Part shown: positions 1 through 7,899 of the stretch, one piece after another | Numbering within the stretch: position 1 is the first letter of the stretch | Layout: every line of letters starts with the position of its first letter | Assembly: GCF_003865365.1 (NCBI RefSeq) | Contig: NZ_RQVR01000019.1 | Location: 1 to 45,278, forward strand | Reading direction: 5' to 3' | DNA length: 45,278 nt | From: Flavobacterium macacae | GTDB taxonomy: Bacteria; Bacteroidota; Bacteroidia; Flavobacteriales; Flavobacteriaceae | Program-made: the position numbers and the translations under genes | The notes under the pieces: generated by a model | What the model was told of the DNA's origin: nothing | The model's input: the letters and a program-made list of their open reading frames with translations, nothing else | Database searches by the model: none

Positions 1-106
1 TCCGGTGATGTGTTGCATCTTTAAAAATACGAATATTCCTGTTTTTATGCAAATAGTTTTTTATATTTGGAAGTAATTAAACGAAGGTTTTTTCACAGAC
101 TGACGT

Positions 107-703
107 TTGCTAACAGGCGAAAGTCTTTTTATGACCGTTTTCTTAAATCAGTTCCATGGCAAAAGAAAGGTAAGCTTTGCCTCTCCTTATCCTGGAAAAA
201 TTGTACCCATTGACTTGACCCGGTATGGTGGCAAATTCATCTGCCAAAAAGATGCTTTCTTATGCGCAGCAAAAGGGGTTTCTGTGGGAATAGAATTTTC
301 GAGAAAACTCGGAAGAGGCCTTTTTGGAGGCGAAGGATTCATTATGCAAAAATTAGAAGGTGACGGAATGGCTTTTATTCACGCCGGCGGCACTTTAGCC
401 CGAAAAGAATTAGCCATGGGCGATGTTTTGAAAGTAGATACAGGCTGTATTGTAGGCTTTACGCAAGATGTAAATTATGACATTGAATTTGTAGGTGGCA
501 TTAAAAATACCGTTTTTGGTGGCGAAGGTTTGTTTTATGCTACTTTGCAAAGTCCAGGAATTGTGTATATCCAATCGCTTCCGTTCAGCAGATTGGCCGG
601 ACGTGTCTGGGCGTCAGCGCCTCAAGGCGGTGGAAAAAATAAAGATGAAGGAAGTCTTCTTGGCGGTTTAGGAAATTTACTCGACGGAGACAACAGATTT
701 TAA
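107..703 (+). CDS. AIM24 (TIGR00266) family protein, N-terminus missing
   Basis: The 198-residue product matches the C-terminal two thirds of AIM24/DUF124 proteins, a beta-sandwich family of unknown biochemical role. Recognisable pieces are the [11 protein letters not shown] segment at the very start, the glycine-rich [19 protein letters not shown] stretch near residue 70, and a C-terminal [13 protein letters not shown] tail typical of flavobacterial members. From memory, family members carry about 70 further residues before LTGESLF. Here an in-frame TGA lies at 101-103, directly before CGT-TTG, and the upstream 100 bases do not encode that part in any frame I read. The only upstream-most start is TTG at 107; a TATATTTG box sits at 62-69. 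The gene is therefore either a truncated remnant or begins at an assembly or rearrangement junction. Family assignment is firm; functional status is not. Confidence 0.75.
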   Translation: MLTGESLFMTVFLNQFHGKRKVSFASPYPGKIVPIDLTRYGGKFICQKDAFLCAAKGVSVGIEFSRKLGRGLFGGEGFIMQKLEGDGMAFIHAGGTLARKELAMGDVLKVDTGCIVGFTQDVNYDIEFVGGIKNTVFGGEGLFYATLQSPGIVYIQSLPFSRLAGRVWASAPQGGGKNKDEGSLLGGLGNLLDGDNRF

Positions 704-782
704 AGCTGTAAGTATTTTTTAAAATCGTGTAACGCATTTTTTCTAAAGTCGGGCCAACTTTGTAATCAACCAAAAAAATTAA

Positions 783-1058
783 ATGATTATGAAAGGTTTA
801 GACAAATATATTTTTGCGTTTTTATTAATTGCGTCACTGATTATGATATTTGCTTCTTGCAAACAGACCAATAGCGAAGAACAAGTTTTACAGCAAAATT
901 CTACTACTGAAACGGAACAGACCTACACCAGTGAGGGAACAATGAGCACGGGAACAAAAGACACGATGAACGATCACACCAACGGAATTGAAAACGGATC
1001 AATGGAAAATAATTCGGGTGAAGTTCCTGTAAAAGGGGAAGTTCCTCCAAAAAACTAA
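783..1058 (+). CDS. small lipoprotein, hypothetical
   Basis: The 91-residue product begins with a positively charged start, a hydrophobic segment (roughly residues 9-24) and a lipobox-like FASC at about 23-26, so it should be lipid-anchored in the periplasm or outer membrane. The rest is a low-complexity Ser/Thr/Glu/Asn-rich sequence without any domain I recognise. The start could equally be the second ATG, two codons downstream (789). A cAACTTTG motif at 755-762 could be the -7 promoter box, and a strong terminator follows at 1086-1112. It is transcribed alone. No function can be proposed. Confidence 0.7.
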   Translation: MIMKGLDKYIFAFLLIASLIMIFASCKQTNSEEQVLQQNSTTETEQTYTSEGTMSTGTKDTMNDHTNGIENGSMENNSGEVPVKGEVPPKN

Positions 1059-1085
1059 CAATAATTAAGTACTACATTTTACATA

Positions 1086-1112
1086 AAAAGCCACTCATGC
1101 AGTGGCTTTTTT
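1086..1112 (+). terminator. rho-independent terminator
   Basis: A perfect 10-bp stem (AAAAGCCACT / AGTGGCTTTT) with a 5-base loop is followed by a T run. It lies 28 bases after the lipoprotein gene stop. Confidence 0.85.
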
Positions 1113-1186
1113 AATTATTTTAAGTTGCCTTTCTAAATAGTTAAAAGGAATTCCGTAATTTCATCATCTCAAAAAATCGTACTACA

Positions 1187-1705
1187 ATGAAAATAAAAAC
1201 ACTATTCGTTTGTCTGTTCTTTTTAGGAACAATTTCTACAGCCACTGCTCAAGAAAAAGCTTCTGTTTTACTTGAAAAAGCCATGGCCCAAGCCAAGAAA
1301 GAAAATAAAAAAGTTTTTGTGATGTATCACGCTTCTTGGTGTAGCTGGTGTAAATTGATGGAAAAGAATATGAATGTTCCCTTGATCAAGCCTTTTTTTG
1401 ATAGAAGTTATGTGACTGTCTTTTTAACGGTTCAAGAACGCGGTGACAATAAAAATCTTGAAAATCCGGGAGCGATGGATTATTTGAAGCAATCAAAAGC
1501 GGAGAATTCTGGAATACCTTTTTGGCAGATTTATGACACTGACGGAAAAATCTTGGCAGACGCTTTTGATTCTAAAGGGCAAAACTTGGGCTGTCCCGCT
1601 TCGCAAGAAGAAGTGGCTGAATTTACCCATAAGTTGAAAAAAACTTCTGATTTATCTGAATTAGAAAGAAGAAATATCGCCACGATCTTTATCAAAAAAA
1701 AATAA
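1187..1705 (+). CDS. periplasmic thioredoxin-fold protein
   Basis: The 172-residue protein has a signal peptide ending near AQ at 21-22 and then a thioredoxin fold. The redox motif is W-C-S-W-C at residues 51-55, preceded by a KKVFVMYHAS strand, so it is a CxxC thiol:disulfide oxidoreductase of the Thioredoxin_7/DUF255-like kind that acts outside the cytoplasm. A conserved cis-proline region is seen at SGIPFWQIYD. The gene stands alone between two terminators, giving no partner. Substrate is unknown; roles in disulfide reduction or cytochrome maturation are possible but not shown by context. Confidence 0.85.
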   Translation: MKIKTLFVCLFFLGTISTATAQEKASVLLEKAMAQAKKENKKVFVMYHASWCSWCKLMEKNMNVPLIKPFFDRSYVTVFLTVQERGDNKNLENPGAMDYLKQSKAENSGIPFWQIYDTDGKILADAFDSKGQNLGCPASQEEVAEFTHKLKKTSDLSELERRNIATIFIKKK

Positions 1706-1723
1706 TCTAATTTAGTTTTAATT

Positions 1724-1757
1724 AAAAGCCCGAATAAGAAATTATTCGGGCTTTTGT
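1724..1757. terminator. bidirectional rho-independent terminator
   Basis: A 14-bp perfect stem (AAAAGCCCGAATAA / TTATTCGGGCTTTT) with a 4-base loop separates the convergent thioredoxin and DUF885 genes. A runs on one side and T runs on the other let it work in both directions. Confidence 0.9.
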
Positions 1758-1760
1758 TTT

Positions 1761-3500
1761 TTACTGCTCTTCCTTCAGCATCAATTCTTTAATGTATTTT
1801 ACCGGAGCGCTTCCGTAACTCAAGAATTTTTCGTGGAATTGTTTTAGTTTAAAATCCTTTCCTTGTTTCTTTTTCAGCTCTTCCCTAAAATCATAAATCT
1901 CAGAATAACCCGTGAAATAAGAACACAATTGCACTTGAGACAAAGTCGCGCGTTTCCATTTTCCTTCGGCTTCCGCATTTTGCTGAAACGCTTCTTGGGT
2001 CAACAAATGAAGTGCTTCTTCTTTTGACATATTTCTAGTGTGGACGCTATTGTCTAAAATGGTATTGCAAACCGTTCTCAAATTCCATTTATAATACATC
2101 AGCCACATTTCGTCTGAGTTTTTATATCCGCTTTCCAGCATCATTTTCTCGGTATAAACCGCCCAACCTTCAATCATCGCGCCGTTTCCAAGAATAGCCT
2201 TGATGATGCTTGGCGATTGATTGGCATAAACCAATTGGGTGTAATGTCCCGGAATGGCTTCGTGAATGTTTAAAATCTGTAAGATATAATCGTTGTATTC
2301 TCTTAAATAACTCTCTGAATCTTCTTTTGACCAACCCGAAAGGCTTCCTACATTATAATAGGTATTTGCATTTTTATCATACGGTCCGGGTGCAGAAATG
2401 GATGCTCCAGCAACGCCCGCCATATAATCTGGCTCTTTTCTTACCACCAACGGTTTTGACGGATCAATGTATAACAAATCTTTTTCTTTTACATACGCCG
2501 TCAATTCGGGAATCTGTTTTTCAATTTCAGACTGAAACTTCTCAGGAGTTGTGTGCTGTAATGAAATCTTGTCAATCACTTGTTTGATTAACGCTAATTT
2601 ATCTGTTGGTTTCGGCTCTCTGCCCAAATACTTTTCCCAAAGCTTGTCCGCTAGCGTAAACATTTTATCGTGCAGTTCTTTTTTCTGCGCAACCGCTTTT
2701 TGATAAATCTGCTCCGCATTATAACCCGATTGGATATCAAAATCAAACTTTTTCGCATACAATTCTTGCCCTAAACGGAAAGAACGAGGCGTTTTGTTTT
2801 CTAATTTTTGCAACCAAGAAGCAAAATCTTGAATTGCTTTCACAGACGTTTTGGCTTTCGCCAAAATTTCTTCTTTTTCTGTTGGAGACAGTTTGCTTTT
2901 TTCAACTGCCACTTTCAATTCATTTTCAAAGACTGAAATTCCACCAAGGTTTTGCGCAATTGCCAAATTGGTGTGTTCTACTGTTGGGTTTTTGATGTTC
3001 TTTTTGGCAGCTTCATAATAGGGAGGAATGTTATCCATCTTCAAGTTGAAATTGCTAAGCCTGTCTTCTAACGAATCGTAATTTCCGTTTAAGATTTCTG
3101 CAAAAGAACCGCCGACATTATATCTGGAAGGATCCCACTCTGACGCTTTTACTTCGTTGATTGAAAATGCAAATCCTTCTAAAAGATTCTTGATCATATA
3201 AAAATCAGTCTTATTATTGTCAGAAAGCTTTTCAAGCGAATAGTTTTTCAAGGAATCCAATTGCGTCTTTGAAAAATCCAGCTGTCTCGTTTTGCTGTTT
3301 GCATCTGGAATAATTAAAATGCTGTCGTAATTATGAAAACCTTGGTTCGCTGCCCAATCCGGATTTAGTTTCCAAAGTTCATTTACAAAATAGTCTTTGT
3401 AATTGTCAAAGCTTTTATCAATGTTAGCAGAAGCGTTTTCTTTTTCGTTACACGAAAAAAGTACCAAAGCCAATGCTACTGATGCAATTGTTTTTTTCAT
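1761..3500 (-). CDS. DUF885 family lipoprotein, probable metallopeptidase
   Basis: I place the start at the ATG at 3500 because it yields MKKTIASVALALVLFSC, a clean lipoprotein signal with Cys17; the frame stays open 41 codons further upstream but that part is not signal-like. The 579-residue product is a full-length DUF885 protein. The zinc-type motif H-E-A-I-P-G-H is at about 413-419, followed by a GWAVYTE segment near 445-451 that supplies the usual third glutamate. The family is related to M32/gluzincin-like peptidases; substrates are not known, and a surface or periplasmic peptidase is the reasonable inference. A TATCTTTA sequence at 3521-3528 (minus strand) could be its -7 box. Confidence 0.85.
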   Translation of the reverse strand: MKKTIASVALALVLFSCNEKENASANIDKSFDNYKDYFVNELWKLNPDWAANQGFHNYDSILIIPDANSKTRQLDFSKTQLDSLKNYSLEKLSDNNKTDFYMIKNLLEGFAFSINEVKASEWDPSRYNVGGSFAEILNGNYDSLEDRLSNFNLKMDNIPPYYEAAKKNIKNPTVEHTNLAIAQNLGGISVFENELKVAVEKSKLSPTEKEEILAKAKTSVKAIQDFASWLQKLENKTPRSFRLGQELYAKKFDFDIQSGYNAEQIYQKAVAQKKELHDKMFTLADKLWEKYLGREPKPTDKLALIKQVIDKISLQHTTPEKFQSEIEKQIPELTAYVKEKDLLYIDPSKPLVVRKEPDYMAGVAGASISAPGPYDKNANTYYNVGSLSGWSKEDSESYLREYNDYILQILNIHEAIPGHYTQLVYANQSPSIIKAILGNGAMIEGWAVYTEKMMLESGYKNSDEMWLMYYKWNLRTVCNTILDNSVHTRNMSKEEALHLLTQEAFQQNAEAEGKWKRATLSQVQLCSYFTGYSEIYDFREELKKKQGKDFKLKQFHEKFLSYGSAPVKYIKELMLKEEQ

Positions 3501-3630
3501 TTTATTGTTTTTTGATTCGTTAAAGATAAACATTCTTATAAATCGATTTGTACTTTTTAAAATATATCGTTCCTTATAATTAACTAATAAAACGGCACTA
3601 TTAAATAACAAGCACTTATCCATAAAATCT

Positions 3631-3638
3631 TATTTTTG
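3631..3638 (+). promoter_or_regulatory. Bacteroidetes -7 box
   Basis: TATTTTTG matches TAnnTTTG and lies 31 bases before the ATG of the gene at 3670. No convincing TTG at the -33 position was seen. Confidence 0.5.
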
Positions 3639-3669
3639 TAGTCCAATTAAAAGCACTAAACCTACTTGT

Positions 3670-4227
3670 ATGGATTATGATAAATTTATTTTCTGCCTTG
3701 AAGCGGTTCCCGATGTAGAAAAAGAGTATGAAACCGAAACTGTAAAAAGCTTGGAGCATCTTGCCATTCAAGGCATTGACAGCATTTATAAAACATGTGA
3801 TACCATTGAAGGCATTGAAGAAAGCCTCACCACCTTGCTTTACGACGACCACAATTTCAAGAATTATGAAATCATTTATCTGGTTATGAAAGGTGAAGAA
3901 AATAATATTTGCCTGAACAATTATTATTACAGCCTTGAAGAAATTGCAGAGCTTTTTGAAGGAAAGATGCGTGGCAAAATCATTCACTTTGCTAATTCAA
4001 AACCTTTAGACTTGACAAATGAAGAATCACAATATTTTTTAGATGTTACGGGAGCCAAAGCGATTTCGGGTTATGGTGGCTATACCAGCAAAGTAAGCAG
4101 CAGTAAACTGGACCAAGTTTTTTTCAGCTTGTGCCAAGACGAAACAGATGTGGTGCAAATTGTGGAAGACTTGCACGAAAAGCATTATACGATTTGCAAA
4201 TTACTTGATTTTAGGTTGTACTATTAA
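3670..4227 (+). CDS. uncharacterised protein, possibly DUF6642-like
   Basis: This 185-residue protein has no signal peptide or membrane segment and is acidic. It opens with DKFIFCLEAV, then a predicted strand EIIYLVMKG, a helix SLEEIAELFEGKM, a strand GKIIHFANSKPL and a GAKAISGYGGYTS segment. That order resembles, from memory, the small flavobacterial family annotated DUF6642, which itself looks like a CHAT/caspase-type core with a His-Gly after the first strand and a Cys after the second. Here those places read M-K-G and A-N-S, so any protease activity would be absent. The gene stands alone between a promoter and a terminator. The family link is tentative and the function unknown. Confidence 0.6.
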   Translation: MDYDKFIFCLEAVPDVEKEYETETVKSLEHLAIQGIDSIYKTCDTIEGIEESLTTLLYDDHNFKNYEIIYLVMKGEENNICLNNYYYSLEEIAELFEGKMRGKIIHFANSKPLDLTNEESQYFLDVTGAKAISGYGGYTSKVSSSKLDQVFFSLCQDETDVVQIVEDLHEKHYTICKLLDFRLYY

Positions 4228-4276
4228 TATCGCTTTAAGACTTTGTGTTCAAGATCTTGAAAATTTGACGTATATA

Positions 4277-4310
4277 AAAAATCCAAGAAACAACTGCTTC
4301 TTGGATTTTT
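4277..4310. terminator. bidirectional rho-independent terminator
   Basis: A 13-bp perfect stem (AAAAATCCAAGAA / TTCTTGGATTTTT) with an 8-base loop separates the convergent genes ending at 4227 and 4336. Confidence 0.9.
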
Positions 4311-4335
4311 AATTTATTGTGTTTTGTGTTTCTTT

Positions 4336-5802
4336 TTAAGAAAGCTCTCTCGTTAACCAACCTCTTTTTCCTACTGTAACAATAGCATAAGGCATGATCC
4401 AGAATAACCCGAAAGTGTATAAGATGCTGTAAGTATAGGCCCAAACCGATTCTGAGATTCCGTGCCTTTTGGCGTAAAACAATACTGGAAAGCTGGACGC
4501 GATCAAGATTCCTGCAAAAGTGGAACTGATGAACAAAACGGGGTGCATCGCAATGAAGAAAAACATAAATATCATAAACGGATACGCCATGACAATGGAT
4601 AAAAGCTGGTTGATGTACAGCAACCTTGCTCCTGCTTTTGAACCTTCTTTAAAATCTTTGAAAACAAACTTTGCCATCATCAAATTTTCACGAACATTGC
4701 TTCTTCCCCATCTGATGAACATTTTATACAGTCCGGTGTAGGTTTCTGGAACGTTTGTCAGCACGTGAGAATTTCTTTGGAACAAAACTTCTTTTCCTTG
4801 TTTTAAAATCATGTTGGTCATCGCACGGTCTTCTCCAATATCAGAAGGCTGTCCCATAAAAGTCTGGTCAATCCATTCCGGAAGGCATTCAAAAACCGCT
4901 GTGCTTCTGTAGGCCGCTAAAGCTCCGGGAGTACACAGTACCGTTCCCAACATACTTTCTACCGAACGGACAAACTCAAAGCTCATTACGAAGCTTACTT
5001 TCAACATTTTTGGAAGCATCGCTTTATTGTTGTTCAATACTTTTACATTTCCGGCAACAGCTCCACATTTTTCGTTTTTTACAAATGGTGAAACCAAGTT
5101 TCTCAATGTGTCTGGTTTTACAATCGAATCACTATCAATCGTTACAAAAACTTCTCCAGTTCCCATGTTGAACCCACGGTATAATGCGTGGCGTTTTCCT
5201 TTGTTTTCAGGTTGCTTTAAGATTGTCAATCGCTCTCCTAATTCTTTTTTAGCTTCCTGCATCCAAGACCATGTGTCGTCTTTGCTTCCATCATCAATGG
5301 CTAACAATTGCATTTTTTGCTCTGGAAAGTCGCTTGCTGCAACACTTAAAAGTGTATCCCAAACTAACTTTCCTTCGTTGTAGGCCGGAACGATAATCGT
5401 TACCGTAGGCAATTCTTCGTCGGTTACTGAAGCTACCGGTTTGTATTTTAAATAAAGAAAGACATTGTAAATAAAGAAACACAATTTGAATGCCAGTAAA
5501 GCGCCCGCCAAGATCATAAAGGAGAGCCCAATGGCGGAACCCATTCTCTGCAAGTTGAATTGTTCAAAATCACCTTGCAATTCATATACCAGATACGCTC
5601 CTCCGATAAGCAATGCAAAGGTTCCTAAAATTACGGAAGTATTTAATTTGCTGATCCTTGCGAATGCATTATTTAAAAAAGTTTGGTTGAATGTAAGTTT
5701 GTTGACCTGAAGCAGGAAGTTGTTTAAAACTTGTTCTTCAATAGTTCCTGATTCTTTTTCTGCTGCGTAAAGTTCGTTTGAAGTAATGGTATCGCCTTTC
5801 AT
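4336..5802 (-). CDS. membrane-bound family 2 glycosyltransferase (NodC/hyaluronan-synthase-like)
   Basis: The 488-residue protein has two transmembrane segments at about 56-74 and 92-116, a cytosolic GT-A domain and several C-terminal membrane segments from about 388. Catalytic signatures are visible: VPAYNE at 138-143, IDDGSKDD at 169-176, the DSD metal-binding motif at 223-225, GED at 323-325 and IRW near 363-365 corresponding to the (Q/R)xxRW of processive enzymes. It probably polymerises or transfers a sugar from a nucleotide sugar across the inner membrane, making an exopolysaccharide or glycolipid. No other polysaccharide gene is adjacent. Its upstream region carries a near-perfect sigma-54 promoter (5843-5858), unusual in this window. 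Confidence 0.88.
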   Translation of the reverse strand: MKGDTITSNELYAAEKESGTIEEQVLNNFLLQVNKLTFNQTFLNNAFARISKLNTSVILGTFALLIGGAYLVYELQGDFEQFNLQRMGSAIGLSFMILAGALLAFKLCFFIYNVFLYLKYKPVASVTDEELPTVTIIVPAYNEGKLVWDTLLSVAASDFPEQKMQLLAIDDGSKDDTWSWMQEAKKELGERLTILKQPENKGKRHALYRGFNMGTGEVFVTIDSDSIVKPDTLRNLVSPFVKNEKCGAVAGNVKVLNNNKAMLPKMLKVSFVMSFEFVRSVESMLGTVLCTPGALAAYRSTAVFECLPEWIDQTFMGQPSDIGEDRAMTNMILKQGKEVLFQRNSHVLTNVPETYTGLYKMFIRWGRSNVRENLMMAKFVFKDFKEGSKAGARLLYINQLLSIVMAYPFMIFMFFFIAMHPVLFISSTFAGILIASSFPVLFYAKRHGISESVWAYTYSILYTFGLFWIMPYAIVTVGKRGWLTRELS

Positions 5803-5842
5803 ATATTAATCTATTTGGATATACATTTTTTTTAAACAGTTA

Positions 5843-5858
5843 GGCAAGTCTTGTGCCA
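5843..5858 (-). promoter_or_regulatory. sigma-54 (-24/-12) promoter of the glycosyltransferase gene
   Basis: Read on the minus strand the sequence is TGGCAC-N5-TTGCC, matching the RpoN consensus TGGCAC-N5-TTGC with correct GG to GC spacing. The predicted transcription start is near 5832, about 30 bases before the ATG at 5802. Dyads at 5869-5896 and 5912-5956 lie where an enhancer-binding protein would sit. Confidence 0.7.
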
Positions 5859-6217
5859 TTCGCGATTTAGTAGCAAATACAAGTGTTTCTGCTACTTGTG
5901 GGTGGGTAAATGTGTAGAAATTCTTTACAAATTGCCCCGTTTTCTACACCTGTAGAGTGTCGATTATTTGCTCATTTGTTGAATTGGATAATTATATAAT
6001 CAGCACTGAACCCATTCTAGATCTGAGTTGTGTGAAGACTTTATGCGATTCTATGCGAAGATTTTTTGCAGAAAGAGCGCTTTTTTTTGACCCTTTCAAG
6101 CATTATTTTGTGATTCTATTCCCTTTTAAAGCGTTCAGGTTCACTCTGCAAGCGCTGTATTGGTGTTTTTGTTAGAAAAAAACGGGTTCAATTCTTTAAA
6201 AGCTACTGGATATGCCT

Positions 6218-6225
6218 TAAATTTG
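6218..6225 (+). promoter_or_regulatory. Bacteroidetes -7 box for the histone H1-like gene
   Basis: TAAATTTG fits TAnnTTTG exactly and ends 22 bases before the ATG at 6248. Confidence 0.55.
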
Positions 6226-6247
6226 CTGTATAACTTAATCACGAATC

Positions 6248-6424
6248 ATGAAAGATCTAATCGAGAAAATCAACGCAGAATTTGAAACATTTAAAACGGA
6301 ATCTGATTCATTAACTGAAAAAGGCGTTAAAGCGGCAGGAGCCAGAGCACGTAAAGCTACATTGGAACTTGAAAAACTTTTAAAAGAGTTCAGAAAAGTT
6401 TCTATCGAAGAGTCAAAAAAATAA
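6248..6424 (+). CDS. histone H1-like small basic protein
   Basis: This 58-codon gene encodes a peptide beginning MKDLIEKINAEFETFK and continuing with GVKAAGARARKATLELEKLLKEFRKVS. It matches the short histone H1/Hc1-like proteins found across Bacteroidetes: an acidic-amphipathic N-terminal helix, a central AAGxRARK basic patch and a second long helix. Such proteins are thought to bind DNA in the nucleoid. A -7 promoter box lies just upstream and a terminator just downstream, so it is a single-gene unit. It is short enough to be missed by length-filtered gene calling. Family recognition is good; DNA binding is inferred from the family. Confidence 0.82.
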   Translation: MKDLIEKINAEFETFKTESDSLTEKGVKAAGARARKATLELEKLLKEFRKVSIEESKK

Positions 6425-6444
6425 TACTTTTTTGTTATACTTTT

Positions 6445-6476
6445 AAAAAGGCTGTCTGTAATGGATGGCCTTTTTT
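6445..6476 (+). terminator. rho-independent terminator
   Basis: AAAAAGGC pairs with GCCTTTTT, with further imperfect pairing (GTC/GAT) inside the loop, and is followed by a T run. It follows the histone H1-like gene by 20 bases. Confidence 0.75.
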
Positions 6477-6895
6477 GGTTACACTAAAATAAAGTTATAA
6501 AAAATTAATCATATGAAAAGTTTACAAGCACGATATTAAAGCGTAAACAAAAGATTTAACTATGTTTTTTAAATTATAAATTATCCAAGCAATCGAATGA
6601 GACATCTCAACATAACAGAAGCTATAAATAAGTAACCCATGTATAAAAGCCGATGTTAAATGCCTCAGAAAATCCGTTAACTTGATTGGGAAAATCAAAT
6701 ACCATCAAATACGCTATATTTACGCGAATTGAATATAATGTAGCTGAAAGGTTTATTATAGAAAATAAAAAGAAGAAAAGCGCAAGAATCGACTGCTTTA
6801 CAATTGGTTCTTATGCGTTGCAAGCATTCCAAGCTTCTTAAGCAGTATTTCTCCAGTTATCTATAAAAACACGCACCAAAACAGTTTCCTAAATA
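6477..6895. other. gene-free A+T-rich spacer
   Basis: I see no convincing gene here. The longest suggestive frame is a 51-codon stretch with a possible TTG start at 6686 ending at 6841, whose product is basic in the middle (ENKKKKSARID) but belongs to no family I recognise and lacks a clear ribosome site. It could be a decayed remnant. Confidence 0.5.
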
Positions 6896-6930
6896 AAAAA
6901 AAACGATTCCCTATCGGAAGCGTTTTTTTT
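6896..6930. terminator. terminator downstream of cvfB
   Basis: An A run, ACG, TTCC (6907-6910) pairing with GGAA (6916-6919), CG and a T run form a hairpin with one internal mismatch. It lies 33 bases beyond the cvfB stop on the minus strand and can act in both directions. Confidence 0.7.
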
Positions 6931-6962
6931 GTTAGATTGTGCTAGTCAAATTCGCAATTCAA

Positions 6963-7796
6963 TTATTTAACCAAATAAATTCCGTCTTCTTTTAACTCTA
7001 TTAATTTTTGCTTGTATAAAACACCAATCGCTTTTTTGAATGTCTTTTTGCTCATTTTCAAAACCGTCTTGATATCTTCAGGATGACTGTTGTCGTTTAA
7101 ACGAAGAAAACCTCTGTTGGCCCGAAGCTCATCCAAAATCTTTTCTGCATTAGGTTCTACTGCCTCAAAACCTTGCTTTTGCAAAGCCACATCGATTTTT
7201 CCATCAGGACGAATGTTTTTGATAAATCCCCGTTTCCTGTCGCCAGTTCTAATGGTTTCATCATATACTTCGTCTTTGTAAAGCAAGCCTTTGTGTTGCT
7301 CGTTTATGATCACATTTATTCCAAGATCGGTAATGTGAGAAACAATCAAATCAACTTCTTCACCAACTTCTACGGTAATTTCATCATTGCTTAAAAACTG
7401 GTTTGTCTTACTCGAAGCTACCAAACGTTTGGTTTTTTCATCCATAAAAAGATACACCAAATAACGTTTTCCCTGCTCCATCGGGCGCGCTTGCTCTTTA
7501 AACGGAACCAGAATGTCTTTTTCCATTCCCCAATCCATAAAAGCACCCACTTGGTTGACATAACTTACACGCAAAAGTGCAAATTCATTCAACAAAATAT
7601 AAGGCTCCAGCGTGGTCGCTACAGGTCTTTGTTCGTGATCAAGATATACAAAAACAGATATTTCATCACCGATTTCAAACACTTCTGGGACATATTTATT
7701 TGGCAATAAAACATCCTCTTTTCCGTTCGTCAAAAAAAGTCCGACTTGCGTGTCGCGATCAATTGTTAACGTATTGTATTTTCCTATTTCAATCAT
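6963..7796 (-). CDS. cvfB: CvfB-family S1 RNA-binding protein
   Basis: The 277-residue protein has the CvfB/YitL layout: consecutive S1-like OB folds (from about residue 5, 70 and 145, the last with DLGINVIINEQHKGLLYKDEV) and a C-terminal winged helix (about 215-277, ending KLIELKEDGIYLVK). Family members bind RNA and modulate gene expression; in Staphylococcus CvfB affects virulence factor expression, which need not apply here. Length fits the family. A TACCTTTG box at 7835-7842 on the minus strand is a good promoter candidate 38 bases before the start. It is monocistronic. Confidence 0.87.
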   Translation of the reverse strand: MIEIGKYNTLTIDRDTQVGLFLTNGKEDVLLPNKYVPEVFEIGDEISVFVYLDHEQRPVATTLEPYILLNEFALLRVSYVNQVGAFMDWGMEKDILVPFKEQARPMEQGKRYLVYLFMDEKTKRLVASSKTNQFLSNDEITVEVGEEVDLIVSHITDLGINVIINEQHKGLLYKDEVYDETIRTGDRKRGFIKNIRPDGKIDVALQKQGFEAVEPNAEKILDELRANRGFLRLNDNSHPEDIKTVLKMSKKTFKKAIGVLYKQKLIELKEDGIYLVK

Positions 7797-7834
7797 TTTC
7801 TATAAAATATTGCAAAGTTCTTAATTGCAAGGCG

Positions 7835-7842
7835 CAAAGGTA
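7835..7842 (-). promoter_or_regulatory. Bacteroidetes -7 box for cvfB
   Basis: The minus strand reads TACCTTTG, an exact TAnnTTTG match, 38 bases upstream of the cvfB start. Confidence 0.5.
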
Positions 7843-7899
7843 CAAATGTTAAATGTAAAAAAGTGCTTTGTCATAATTAAGTAACAGTATTATAATTTC

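Larger units (their letters stand above)
5803..6247. other. 445-bp divergent intergenic region with several dyads
   Basis: This regulatory stretch lies between the leftward glycosyltransferase and the rightward histone-like gene. It contains the sigma-54 promoter, an inverted repeat AGTAGCA (5869-5875) / TGCTACT (5890-5896), a perfect 9-bp inverted repeat GTGTAGAAA (5912-5920) / TTTCTACAC (5941-5949), and an overlapping TCTACA-CC-TGTAGA palindrome (5943-5956). The remainder to about 6217 shows no gene that I can support; the open frame 5957-6175 has no family features. Confidence 0.6.

Noticed and set aside
5957..6175. 72-codon frame between the glycosyltransferase and the histone-like gene
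   Set aside because: No ribosome site, no family pattern and Cys/Phe-rich random-looking product; the region is better explained as regulatory DNA.
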